This document shows, one piece after another, positions 36,014 through 45,067 of a stretch of DNA of 64,000 nt. Positions within the stretch are counted from its first letter, which is position 1, and each line of letters begins with the position of its first letter. The DNA is from Clostridium carboxidivorans P7. Its GTDB lineage: Bacteria; Bacillota; Clostridia; Clostridiales; Clostridiaceae. Location of the stretch: positions 3,844,001 to 3,908,000 of the forward strand of contig NZ_CP011803.1 of the NCBI RefSeq assembly GCF_001038625.1, written 5' to 3'. Both the position numbers and the translations under genes were made by a program. The notes under the pieces were generated by a model, which was given only the letters and a program-made list of their open reading frames with translations, had not been told where the DNA came from and did no database searches.

Positions 36014-37450
36014 TTATTGTCTGCTATATAAATTGATACATGATATTGTAACACCATACATCATCCAATATGGAAAGAAATAAGTAACAGAACTTGGTCC
36101 AAAGCTGGACAATGCAAAACCAAACAATGCTGTTATTAAGGTATAGGCTGATATTTTAGCTCCATAATCCCTCATATTGGATATAAGAAGTAATCTGTAT
36201 AACAAATATAAATAGTAAATTCCATATAGAATAAAGAAGAAAATTCCAAAGTCACCAAGCACCTCTATGGCTAATCCATGAGGACTGTATATACCATGAG
36301 TATTTCCTTTATCCATTAATTGCTGAGTAGTATTTCCTGCACCAAAACCTAAAAGCTTTTTATCATGAAATACTCCTTCAACTACATCATATACTACTGT
36401 TAATCTTTCACCTTCTGAACCTTCTTCACCAACTTTAACATTTTCTATATTAGTAAGTTTATTCATTTTCTGCTTCATTTGATTAAGATACATAGAACTG
36501 TTTCTCATTACAAATACATAGCTGAATTTATATATAACTCCGAAGCCTATAACAATTATTAATGGATATATTAAACCTTTTAGTTTATACTCTTTCAACA
36601 TAGCTATAGCAAAAATTACCACCATCAATATTACAGACAAAAGACTCACTCTTGATGTTGTAAGTGATATTGCAGCAAAAATAAGTAAACTACACAGTAA
36701 ATAAACTATTTTTTGTTTGCCATACCTTCCAAAAGTAAAAAGGAATACTGGAATAGGCAAACATAAACTTAATAGTGTAGCCAAATTATTGGGATTATAG
36801 GAAAATACCATAGGTCTTGTTTTCAAAAGCTCTATCTCCATTTCTGAGAGCTTATGAACAGTATAACTATAATAATGCTTTACAGGTAATTCTACACCAA
36901 TTGCAGTTTCTATTATCCCTATAACAACTATTACTGCAGCCATTAATCCGATAATTTTTATAGTATTTTTAAATTTTTCTTTAGTGTTATTATATACAAT
37001 AATCACTGCTAAAAAAGCAAACATCATAGCATAAATTGCGATATATTTAATATTAAAAGATTTATTCTTTGACCAAAAATAACCTGCACATATGTATATA
37101 AACCATATTATAAAAAAGCCTAGAATCTTTTTATCCATGTTTACATTTATTCCACCATTTTTAATCCACTGCAAAGCTGTAAAAATAATCATCAAGAACA
37201 ACATCACATGAAAAAAATAAATTTGTTCATGACCTGGTAAATATGCTGTGTATTCAAATGCAGCAGCTACTAACAATGTGCAATACAATTTATCATATAA
37301 TTCAGGTGAATAAGTTAAGCTTAAGCTTAAAGCTGTGCATACAAAAAATAGCATTCCAATTACATAATTGTGAATTAGAAATGATCTTGCAAGTACAACA
37401 ATAAATACTATGCATAAAAATCCTAAGCTTCTTTTATCTAGTTTGTTCAT
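36014..37450 (-). CDS. O-antigen ligase/polymerase-family membrane protein (upstream copy)
   Basis: The 478-residue protein has about eleven transmembrane helices. The N-terminal half is a string of hydrophobic segments. The Wzy_C-like region holds MVFSYNPNNLATLLSLCLPIP, ISLTTSRVSLLSV, and KLLGFGAGNTTQ followed by HGIYSPHGLAIEVLGDFGIF. It probably polymerises repeat units or joins them to an acceptor outside the membrane. The ATG overlaps the 3' end of the upstream glycosyltransferase gene by 17 bp (GGAGG inside that gene), showing translational coupling. Confidence 0.87.
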   Translation of the reverse strand: MNKLDKRSLGFLCIVFIVVLARSFLIHNYVIGMLFFVCTALSLSLTYSPELYDKLYCTLLVAAAFEYTAYLPGHEQIYFFHVMLFLMIIFTALQWIKNGGINVNMDKKILGFFIIWFIYICAGYFWSKNKSFNIKYIAIYAMMFAFLAVIIVYNNTKEKFKNTIKIIGLMAAVIVVIGIIETAIGVELPVKHYYSYTVHKLSEMEIELLKTRPMVFSYNPNNLATLLSLCLPIPVFLFTFGRYGKQKIVYLLCSLLIFAAISLTTSRVSLLSVILMVVIFAIAMLKEYKLKGLIYPLIIVIGFGVIYKFSYVFVMRNSSMYLNQMKQKMNKLTNIENVKVGEEGSEGERLTVVYDVVEGVFHDKKLLGFGAGNTTQQLMDKGNTHGIYSPHGLAIEVLGDFGIFFFILYGIYYLYLLYRLLLISNMRDYGAKISAYTLITALFGFALSSFGPSSVTYFFPYWMMYGVTISCINLYSRQ

Positions 37451-38534
37451 CTGTTTTTCCTCCCGAAATCAGAAAACTATCATATAATTTCTTCATAGTT
37501 TCTGCATTATGTATCCAATTATATTTATCTTCAACTAACTTTCTAGCATTAACAGAAAATTTTCTTATTTTATCTTCATCTTCTATTAAAATTTTTAATT
37601 TTTCTTTCAATAGTTTGCTGTTTTTAGGTTCTACAGTATAACCATTCAAATCATTAAAAACTATTTCTGTTAATCCACCAACATTAGTTGACACTACCGG
37701 TCTTCCGCATGCGCATGCTTCTACTGCTGCCACTCCAAAACTTTCTCTTAAGGATGGTATACATACTATATCCATCATATTTATGTATTCAGGTACCTTT
37801 ACATTATCTACCTTACCTGTAAAAGTAACTTTATTTTCTATATTTAATTCTGTACATAGACCTTCTAAATTTTGCCTTTCTTCTCCATCCCCAACTATCA
37901 TCAATCTTATATCTTTATCACTTTCTTTACATAAATCACTAAAAGCATTTATTAAATAATCTATTCCATATACTTTATTTAAATTTTTCATTACGCCTAT
38001 AGTTATATAATTTTTTTGCAAAACCGAAGTGCTTTCTTTGAATTTATTTATGTCCACTCCAAAGGGAGTTATAGTTATGTCTTTTTTGTTTTTATAATAT
38101 TTTCTAGTTTCATTAGCCATATCCATACTAGTAGAACATACTGCATCTGCACCATTAAGTATGTATCTTAACAACTTAGCATTAATAGCATTAGAGTTAG
38201 GGAAATCATATACATCACTTCCCCATACAGATACAATAAAAGGGTGATATCCGCTGAGCCTTCCAAAAAGCCCGTAGCTTGTAGCATAATGACTATGTAA
38301 TATATCTGGTTTTATTTCATTTACTAATTTTTTTATTTTACTAACAATAAAAAAGTATGATAGTTTACTTTGAAAAGGTGGCTTTACAACGAAAGTCTTT
38401 ACATTTTTACTGTACTTGTATTTAGTATCTCTCATAGATATTAAATATATTTCATTATCAAAATTCGAAAAATAATTTATCCATTTTCTTGTATGGATGC
38501 TTTCTGCATCTGCTAAAAAACATATTTTAGCCAT
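37434..38534 (-). CDS. Family 4 (GT-B) glycosyltransferase
   Basis: The 366-residue enzyme has a slightly atypical N-terminus (KICFLADAESIHTRKWINYFS) seen in capsular GT4 proteins. The C-terminal half shows VMKNLNKVYGIDYLINAF, IVGDGEERQNLEGLC and the donor site PSLRESFGVAAVEACACGRPVVSTNVGG, with both conserved glutamates. It overlaps the following polymerase gene by 17 bp. Acceptor and donor are unknown. AGGGAGTG precedes the ATG. Confidence 0.93.
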   Translation of the reverse strand: MAKICFLADAESIHTRKWINYFSNFDNEIYLISMRDTKYKYSKNVKTFVVKPPFQSKLSYFFIVSKIKKLVNEIKPDILHSHYATSYGLFGRLSGYHPFIVSVWGSDVYDFPNSNAINAKLLRYILNGADAVCSTSMDMANETRKYYKNKKDITITPFGVDINKFKESTSVLQKNYITIGVMKNLNKVYGIDYLINAFSDLCKESDKDIRLMIVGDGEERQNLEGLCTELNIENKVTFTGKVDNVKVPEYINMMDIVCIPSLRESFGVAAVEACACGRPVVSTNVGGLTEIVFNDLNGYTVEPKNSKLLKEKLKILIEDEDKIRKFSVNARKLVEDKYNWIHNAETMKKLYDSFLISGGKTDEQTR

Positions 38535-38553
38535 TAATTACACTCCCTAAAAA

Positions 38554-38592
38554 CAGCAAGAGTTGACAATGGACATTGCCAACTATCTGCTG
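38554..38592 (-). repeat. Imperfect hairpin between two locus genes
   Basis: CAGCA...AGTTG.CAATG pairs with CATTG.CAACT...TGCTG, with a small bulge, in the 72-bp gap between the acetyltransferase and glycosyltransferase genes. A role in RNA processing is possible. Its AGTTGACAATGGAC phrase recalls the arms of the dispersed repeats but is too short to link them. Confidence 0.35.
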
Positions 38593-38606
38593 AATAATGT
38601 TTTATG

Positions 38607-39350
38607 TTATTGATTCTTAAGTAGCTGATCTTCTGGCACTTTTCTCAATTCTTTAGCTGGATTTCCTGCCACTATGATTTCCTTTTGTACATCTTTTGTT
38701 ACTACACTTCCTGCAGCTACAAAACCATCTTCATTTATAATTTTTCCAGGTAATATTGTAGCTTGAGCTCCAATTCTTCCACCTTTTTTAACAGTAACTC
38801 CTTTAAAATGATTGTATCTTTCTTTTGAACGAGCTGCAAAATTATCATTTGAAGTTACTACTCCAGGAGCTATAAATACATTATCTTCAACTTCAGAATA
38901 TGCTGTTAAATAAACATTGGTTTCCAATTTACAATTTGAACCAACCTTACAGAAGTTTTCAACAGCAACTCCTCTTCCTATTATGGTTTTGCTTCCTATA
39001 GTTACATTTTCTCTTACAGTAGCTAAATCTGCAATAAGAGTTTTTTCTCCTATTTCGCAACCACAGTAAACTATAACTCCTGCTCCTATTAAGCATCCTT
39101 CTCCTACTATAGCTGGTGGAAGTTCCTTTTCATCTTTAAATATACTGTTTACAGCTCTCATAGGCTGTTTTCCTACTACTGTATTATCATCTATTCTAAC
39201 ATTATTTCCTACCTTGCTGCCTTTATGTATTATTACGTTATGTCCTATAATACAGTTGTCACCTAAAACCACATCATCTTCTATTACTACAAATTTACCA
39301 AAGCTTACATTAGAGCCTATTTTAGCTTTATCTGATATATAGTTTTCCAT
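38607..39350 (-). CDS. Left-handed beta-helix N-acetyltransferase (WbpD/WlbB-like)
   Basis: The 247-residue hexapeptide-repeat protein has many [LIV]GxxxX turns (VVLGDNCIIGHNVIIHKGSKVGNNV...) from residue 5 to about 220. The C-terminal half includes APGVVTSNDNFAARSKERYNHFKGVTVKKGGRIGAQATILPG, close to acetyltransferases such as WbpD that acetylate UDP-3-amino-sugars. The usual WbpD is about 190 residues, so the N-terminal helix here is longer. It sits directly after the Gfo/Idh/MocA gene, the WbpB-like enzyme of the same pathway. Confidence 0.88.
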   Translation of the reverse strand: MENYISDKAKIGSNVSFGKFVVIEDDVVLGDNCIIGHNVIIHKGSKVGNNVRIDDNTVVGKQPMRAVNSIFKDEKELPPAIVGEGCLIGAGVIVYCGCEIGEKTLIADLATVRENVTIGSKTIIGRGVAVENFCKVGSNCKLETNVYLTAYSEVEDNVFIAPGVVTSNDNFAARSKERYNHFKGVTVKKGGRIGAQATILPGKIINEDGFVAAGSVVTKDVQKEIIVAGNPAKELRKVPEDQLLKNQ

Positions 39351-39376
39351 TTTTAATTCTCCATTCTAAAATACTA

Positions 39377-40483
39377 TTATTTATGTATTTTCTCCACGTT
39401 CACCATTTCCATAGTTGAAAAACTTTCCATAGGGAACTTAACTGGCATTCCTGTAAGTCTTGATTTGTATGCTGCAAGAATTATAGACATACCTTTTTTG
39501 CCTTCTTCACCACTTACAAGAGGAGCTCTATCATTATTTATAGCATCTATCATATCTTTAAATAATGGATTATGACCAAATCCGTAAACAGAATCTGGAT
39601 CAGCACCTTGAGCTTTTAATATTTCATCTTCATTGTCTTTATTGTCTTCAAATCTCCATGTCTCTATTTTGTTTACCGCAAGACCGCCTATGGCTACAGT
39701 TCCTTTTTCTCCAAATATGCTTAAAGTTTCCTCCAAATTCTTTGGATATACACAAGCACTTCCCTCTACTATTCCTATAGCACCATTTTTAAATCTTATA
39801 ATTATTGCTCCAAAATCTTCTGCTTCTATATCTCTTAAAAATGTATCACACTGTGCATATACAGTATCAATTTCTCCACCCATCATCCACTGCAATAGGT
39901 CTATGTTATGTATACACTGATTCATCAAAGTACCACCATCAAGCTTCCATGTACCTCTCCATGGAGCTTGAGTATAGTAGCCCATATTTCTATTCCAAAG
40001 TATTCTTGCAGTTCCATTAACAAGTCTACCAAATCTATTTTCTTCTACAGCTTTTCTTAATTGTTGTATTGGTAAATTAAATCTATTTTGATGACTTACA
40101 CACAACTTAACATTATTTTCTTTTGCACACTTTATCATTTTGTCAGCATCTTCTATGGATAAAGCCATTGGCTTCTCAACTATAACATGCTTCTTCTTAT
40201 TCATGCAGTACATAACTATTTCTGGATGATAACCACTTTCTGTAGCTACAGTTACTACATCTATTTCCTCTTTTTCAAGCATTTCTTTATAATCTGTATA
40301 TACAGATACTTTAGCATCTTTTCCTAACTTTGTTACATATTCTTGTCTTTTTTCTTCTGCCTTTTCTTTTATAACATCACAAGTAGCCACTAAAACAGCT
40401 TCTTCTTTATTAGCAATTAATGCTTCTACATGCTTATAAGATATTCTTCCACATCCTATAATTGCAAACTTCATTGTTTTCAT
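39377..40483 (-). CDS. Gfo/Idh/MocA-family dehydrogenase (WbpB/WlbA-like)
   Basis: The 368-residue NAD(P)-dependent sugar dehydrogenase has an N-terminal Rossmann domain with FAIIGCGRISYKHVEAL (about residues 6-22). The EKPMALS motif includes the catalytic-region lysine, and the C-terminal alpha/beta domain carries HNIDLLQWMMGG. WbpB/WlbA oxidises the C3 hydroxyl of UDP-GlcNAc-uronic acid; the neighbours (a UDP-sugar 6-dehydrogenase upstream, a WbpD-like acetyltransferase downstream) support this role. A second ATG three codons in (40474) is an equally possible start. Confidence 0.9.
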   Translation of the reverse strand: MKTMKFAIIGCGRISYKHVEALIANKEEAVLVATCDVIKEKAEEKRQEYVTKLGKDAKVSVYTDYKEMLEKEEIDVVTVATESGYHPEIVMYCMNKKKHVIVEKPMALSIEDADKMIKCAKENNVKLCVSHQNRFNLPIQQLRKAVEENRFGRLVNGTARILWNRNMGYYTQAPWRGTWKLDGGTLMNQCIHNIDLLQWMMGGEIDTVYAQCDTFLRDIEAEDFGAIIIRFKNGAIGIVEGSACVYPKNLEETLSIFGEKGTVAIGGLAVNKIETWRFEDNKDNEDEILKAQGADPDSVYGFGHNPLFKDMIDAINNDRAPLVSGEEGKKGMSIILAAYKSRLTGMPVKFPMESFSTMEMVNVEKIHK

Positions 40484-40537
40484 ACTCCATCACTCCTGAT
40501 TTTTTATTTCCATTAATCTAAACCATCGTTTAATAAC

Positions 40538-40568
40538 ATTTTCGGAAGGTGATCTGCCTTCCGAAAAT
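40538..40568 (-). repeat. Strong hairpin after the UDP-sugar 6-dehydrogenase gene
   Basis: ATTTTCGGAAGG and CCTTCCGAAAAT (12 bp, perfect) flank a 7-nt loop, 4 bp after the stop. It lacks a long U-run, so it may attenuate rather than end transcription into the downstream locus genes. Confidence 0.55.
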
Positions 40569-40572
40569 TTTA

Positions 40573-41889
40573 CTATAGCTTATGAATTTTTTCTCTGTTA
40601 TTCTTTACATCCTTTGTAGCATTTCTTGTATCATAAAGCAAATTAGCTTTTTCAACTATTGTTTCATAATCATAGCAGCTGTGATTTGTAGTTATAATTA
40701 CAATATCAGCAGTCTTTATTGCTTCCTGCCACTCTACTGAAACGTACTCTTTTCCATTGTGTTTAAATTTAGGAATATAAGGATCGTTTATTATTATATT
40801 TGCACCATTTTTCTCTAAATGCTCTATAACTTTAAGAGCTGGTGATTCCCTCATATCATCAATATCATTTTTATAGGCTACACCCAATAATAATACATTT
40901 GCACCATTCATTGCTTTCTTTTGAGTATTTAAAAGCTTCATTGCATTATCTACTACAAAAGCTGGCATAGAATCATTTATATCTCCTGATGCTTCTATTA
41001 ATTTAGTATGGAAATCAAATTCTTTAGCTTTCCATGACAAATAAAATGGGTCTAATGGTATGCAGTGACCACCAAGTCCTGGACCTGGATAAAATGCCAT
41101 AAATCCATATGGTTTAGTCTTAGCAGCTTCTATTACTTCCCATATGTCTATTTTCATTCTATTACATAATATAGCCATTTCATTTGCAAGACCTATATTT
41201 ATGTTTCTAAAAGTATTTTCAAGTATTTTTTCCATCTCAGCTACAGCTGGTGAAGATACTGTGAAAACTTCTCCTTGTAAAACATTTCTATAAAGAGTAG
41301 CAGCTACTTCAGTACATTCTGCTGTACAACCACCAACTACCTTTGGAGTATTCTTAGTTTTATACTGTTTATTACCTGGATCAACTCTCTCTGGTGAAAA
41401 TGCTAAGAAGAAATCTTTTCCACATTTTAGTCCACTTTCTTCTAAAATTGGTTTTAATACTTCATCAGTAGTTCCTGGATATGTTGTACTTTCAAGAACT
41501 ATAAGCATTCCTCTGTGTAAATATTTTGCAACACTTTTAGCTGAATTTACAACATAAGATAAATCTGGTTGTTTGTATAAATCCAATGGTGTTGGTACTG
41601 CTATTGAAACAGCGTCCACATCTTTTACAAAGCTAAAATCTGTAGTAGCTTTCAATCTTCCTTCTTCTACTAATTTTTCTAAGTCTGTATCTAATATATC
41701 GCCTATATAATTTTCGCCTTTATTAACCATTTCTACTTTTTTATCTTGAACATCAAATCCAATAACATTATATCCAGCTTTAGCCTTTTCAACTGCAAGT
41801 GGAAGTCCTACATAACCTAATCCTACAACACCAAGTTTAGCTGTTTTGTTTTTTAACTTTGATATTAATTCATCTCTTAACTGTGACAT
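40573..41889 (-). CDS. UDP-N-acetylglucosamine 6-dehydrogenase (WbpA type)
   Basis: The 438-residue nucleotide-sugar dehydrogenase performs a double NAD-dependent oxidation of a UDP-N-acetylhexosamine to the uronic acid. Its NAD site is LGVVGLGYVGLPLAVEKAKAG (about residues 18-38). The signatures FSPERVDPGN and NTFRNINIGLANEMAIL identify the WbpA/WecC branch rather than UDP-glucose dehydrogenase. The catalytic cysteine is in PGLGGHCIPLDPFYL. The C-terminal UDP-binding domain has GVAYKNDIDDMRESPAL. This is the first step of the uronic-acid sub-pathway encoded by the next genes. Confidence 0.93.
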   Translation of the reverse strand: MSQLRDELISKLKNKTAKLGVVGLGYVGLPLAVEKAKAGYNVIGFDVQDKKVEMVNKGENYIGDILDTDLEKLVEEGRLKATTDFSFVKDVDAVSIAVPTPLDLYKQPDLSYVVNSAKSVAKYLHRGMLIVLESTTYPGTTDEVLKPILEESGLKCGKDFFLAFSPERVDPGNKQYKTKNTPKVVGGCTAECTEVAATLYRNVLQGEVFTVSSPAVAEMEKILENTFRNINIGLANEMAILCNRMKIDIWEVIEAAKTKPYGFMAFYPGPGLGGHCIPLDPFYLSWKAKEFDFHTKLIEASGDINDSMPAFVVDNAMKLLNTQKKAMNGANVLLLGVAYKNDIDDMRESPALKVIEHLEKNGANIIINDPYIPKFKHNGKEYVSVEWQEAIKTADIVIITTNHSCYDYETIVEKANLLYDTRNATKDVKNNREKIHKL

Positions 41890-42067
41890 CTTTCTTCCTC
41901 CCGTATTTCCTATAATCTCGTAACTGTATCTACTGTTACGCTTATTAGCTTAACTTTCTGTATGTTTATATATTAACATACTTATAATTTTCAGATATTA
42001 TTTTTTTTAAGTAATCTGAAATATACTTAACAAATGACACTTTAAATTTATCATTTGTGATTTAACT

Positions 42068-43909
42068 TTATTTTTTTCTTTTATATGTTGGCACTTTTTC
42101 TTCAACAAGCTTAACTATGCTTTCCTTATCCATATAAGCAACATTACTAAATTGCTCTATTGACTCTTCTATAAATCCCATATCTTCACCAATAGGTTTA
42201 TCTACAAATATTTTATCATGCTCTGTAGAAGTTAAAGCAACCTCATTCATTAATAATTCTTCATACAATTTTTCACCAGGTCTAAGTCCTGTATATTCTA
42301 TTTTTATATCTACATCAGGTTTATAACCTGATAAAGTTATCAAATCTCTAGCTAAGTCTACTATTTTTACAGGCTGCCCCATATCTAGTACAAATATTTC
42401 TCCACCTTTAGCTATAGCTCCTGCTTGAATTACAAGCTGTGCTGCTTCTGGAATAGTCATAAAAAATCTATTTATTTCAGGGTGAGTTACCGTAACTGGA
42501 CCTCCATGAGCTATTTGCTTTTTAAATAGTGGTATTACCGAACCATTACTTCCTAAAACATTACCAAATCTAACTGCTACATACTCTGTTTCACTAGCCT
42601 TATCAAAGGCTTGAACCATAATTTCGCAGAACCTCTTAGTAGCTCCCATTATATTAGTAGGATTTACAGCTTTATCTGTACTTATTTGTACAAATTTCTT
42701 AACTTTAAATTCATCACAACATTTAAGTATGTTGTATGTACCTATAATATTATTTTTAATAGCTTCTGATGGATTTTCCTCCATTAATGGTACATGTTTG
42801 TGCGCTGCTGCATGAAATACTACATCTGGCTTATACTTGTCAAAAATTTTATTCATTCTTTTTTTATCCCTTATAGAAGCTATAATAACTTCTTTATTAA
42901 GCTCAGGATGATTATAATTCAATTCCATTTGCACATCATATACATTGTTTTCATAAATATCTAATATCAATAATTTTTTAGGATTAAATCTGGCTATTTG
43001 TCTACAAAGTTCTGACCCTATTGAGCCACCTCCCCCTGTAACAAGAATAGTTTTATCTTTTATATATTTATTGATATTTTCATTATTAAGCTTGACTTCA
43101 TCTCTTCCTAGTAAGTCCTCTATATTAACATCTCTTAACTTACTTATATTAATTTTTCCATCTATTATTTGATATATTCCTGGTAGAGTTTTTAACTTAC
43201 ACTTAGTATTTTTACATATATTTATTATTTCCCTTTTTATTCTCAGGTCTGCTGATGGCATAGCCAGTATAATTTCCTCTACGCCTTTTTGATTGCATAC
43301 TCTATTTATATGTTCTCTTCCACCTATGACTTTTATTCCATTAATCAGCTTTCCTTTTTTAGACTCATCATCATCTATAAGTCCAACTACATCATAAGTT
43401 AAGTCTTTATGCCTTTTTATCTCTTTTATAAGCATTGCTGAAGCATCACCTGCTCCAATTATAAGTAATTTCTTATCATGTTTTTTTCCAGTCTTTTCTT
43501 CTTTACTTTCTTCTTTAACTCTGTAATTAAATCTTATTCCACCTAATGCAATTACAGATAGAATCCAAAATATTATATGTACTGAAAATGGAAATCTGTA
43601 ATAAGGTGTCTTTTCTAAGAATTTATAATTTATAACATAACTATATATTACAAATATAATATTTGATATGGATATTGAATATATAATAGACATTAATTCT
43701 TCAATAGAAGCATATTTCCATATACTATTATATAATTTAAAAAACTTGTTAAATATTAAAGTTATGACAACCACTGGAATTACTGATAACTTTATAATTA
43801 TCATATATTCTGCTGGTATTTTGAAATCAAATTTCAAAAGAAAAGAAAAATATAAAGACGCTATAAGAAAAACTATATCATATATTATAAGCTTCTTGTC
43901 TCTCTCCAC
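42068..43909 (-). CDS. Membrane UDP-sugar 4,6-dehydratase (WbpM/CapD type)
   Basis: The 613-residue protein has four N-terminal transmembrane segments (about residues 8-125), a first Rossmann-like domain with LLIIGAGDASAMLIKEI (about 148-164), and a C-terminal SDR domain with the NAD site VTGGGGSIGSELCRQI (about 290-305). The active-site region TDKAVNPTNIMGATKR has Met-x3-Lys, the arrangement of large WbpM-type dehydratases. It converts UDP-GlcNAc to a 4-keto-6-deoxy sugar, the precursor of QuiNAc, FucNAc or bacillosamine-type residues. No separate 4-reductase or aminotransferase for that product is recognisable here. The start is GTG with GAGG 10 nt upstream. Confidence 0.93.
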   Translation of the reverse strand: MERDKKLIIYDIVFLIASLYFSFLLKFDFKIPAEYMIIIKLSVIPVVVITLIFNKFFKLYNSIWKYASIEELMSIIYSISISNIIFVIYSYVINYKFLEKTPYYRFPFSVHIIFWILSVIALGGIRFNYRVKEESKEEKTGKKHDKKLLIIGAGDASAMLIKEIKRHKDLTYDVVGLIDDDESKKGKLINGIKVIGGREHINRVCNQKGVEEIILAMPSADLRIKREIINICKNTKCKLKTLPGIYQIIDGKINISKLRDVNIEDLLGRDEVKLNNENINKYIKDKTILVTGGGGSIGSELCRQIARFNPKKLLILDIYENNVYDVQMELNYNHPELNKEVIIASIRDKKRMNKIFDKYKPDVVFHAAAHKHVPLMEENPSEAIKNNIIGTYNILKCCDEFKVKKFVQISTDKAVNPTNIMGATKRFCEIMVQAFDKASETEYVAVRFGNVLGSNGSVIPLFKKQIAHGGPVTVTHPEINRFFMTIPEAAQLVIQAGAIAKGGEIFVLDMGQPVKIVDLARDLITLSGYKPDVDIKIEYTGLRPGEKLYEELLMNEVALTSTEHDKIFVDKPIGEDMGFIEESIEQFSNVAYMDKESIVKLVEEKVPTYKRKK

Positions 43910-44021
43910 GTTAACACATCCTCAAACATTATTGTAAAAGCTTTATATTAAAACTCCCTTTTTCTATTTTACATCATAGAAAAAATTATTCAATATATTT
44001 TTTTAATAAGTGATTGCAGCT

Positions 44022-44052
44022 AAAAAAAGAGTTGTAAGATTTTACAGCTCTT
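44022..44052 (-). terminator. Terminator overlapping the galU stop
   Basis: AAGAGCTGTAA pairs with TTACAACTCTT (one G·U) on the minus strand and TTTTTTA follows. The galU stop codon (44042-44044) is inside the stem. It separates galU from the dehydratase gene, so the polysaccharide locus proper may start at 43909 with its own promoter. Confidence 0.75.
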
Positions 44053-44968
44053 TACTCCTATCTTTTTTTTCTGATATCTCATTTTTAAGTTGTTTAAAAA
44101 AATCTGTTTCACCTAGTGTTAAAAGGTATTCCATAAAGGATTCTTTTAGTTCATCTCTTCTTAGTGCAAACTCTACAGTAGCCCTAAGGAATCCTAATTT
44201 ATCGCCTACATCATATCTTCTTCCTTCAAAATTATATGCATACATTGCTTCAGATTTAATTAAAGTTCTCAATGCATCTGTTAGCTGAATTTCGTCTCCT
44301 TTACCTGGTGTAGTATTTCTTAGTATATCAAATATAGCAGGAGTTATTATATACCTACCCAATATAGCAATATTTGAAGGTGCTTCCTCTACCTTAGGCT
44401 TTTCAACTAAGTCCTTTACTTTATAAACCCTATCTTCAATATACATTCCTTTTACTATTCCATATTTATATACATCTTCCTTATTGACTTCCTGCACACC
44501 TATAATAGATGTTTTGTATTCATCATAGCAGTCTATAAGCTGTTTTAAACAAGGAATCTCACTATCTACTACATCATCACCTAACATTACTGCAAAAGGC
44601 TCATTTCCAACAAAGGTTCTTGCACAGCTTATAGCGTGTCCAAGTCCTTTAGGCTCTTTCTGTCTTATGTAATATATATCTGCCATATTAGATATTTCCT
44701 TAACTAAATACAGTAACTCTTCTTTTTTATGATCTTCTAAATCTTTTTCTAATTCTATTGATTTATCAAAATGATCCTCTATAGCTCTTTTGTTTCTTCC
44801 TGTTATTATAAGAATTTCTTCTATTCCAGAAGCTACTGCTTCCTCTATAATATACTGTATTGTAGGCTTATCAACTATAGGAAGCATTTCTTTAGGTTGT
44901 GCCTTAGTGGCAGGCAAAAATCTTGTTCCAAGTCCTGCCGCAGGTATTATAGCTTTTTTTACAGTCAT
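44042..44968 (-). CDS. galU: UTP-glucose-1-phosphate uridylyltransferase
   Basis: The 308-residue cytosolic enzyme makes UDP-glucose from UTP and glucose-1-phosphate. It begins TVKKAIIPAAGLGTRFLPATKAQPKEMLP (nucleotide site). It then carries VDKPTIQYIIEEAVASGIEEILIITGRNK, AVMLGDDVVDS and LVEKPKVEEAPSNIAILGRY, all GalU signatures. ATG 44968 follows GGAG at 7 nt; a longer in-frame start at 44995 has no ribosome site. With pgcA (46627) it forms the glucose-6-phosphate to UDP-glucose route. Confidence 0.95.
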   Translation of the reverse strand: MTVKKAIIPAAGLGTRFLPATKAQPKEMLPIVDKPTIQYIIEEAVASGIEEILIITGRNKRAIEDHFDKSIELEKDLEDHKKEELLYLVKEISNMADIYYIRQKEPKGLGHAISCARTFVGNEPFAVMLGDDVVDSEIPCLKQLIDCYDEYKTSIIGVQEVNKEDVYKYGIVKGMYIEDRVYKVKDLVEKPKVEEAPSNIAILGRYIITPAIFDILRNTTPGKGDEIQLTDALRTLIKSEAMYAYNFEGRRYDVGDKLGFLRATVEFALRRDELKESFMEYLLTLGETDFFKQLKNEISEKKDRSKEL

Positions 44969-45067
44969 AAAAAATCTCCTTTCACTCCCAATCAAAATAT
45001 TACAAAATACATACCCTATTTATTTTTTACGTTTATTATCTTTATATACTTGTGTAAAAAATTATTT

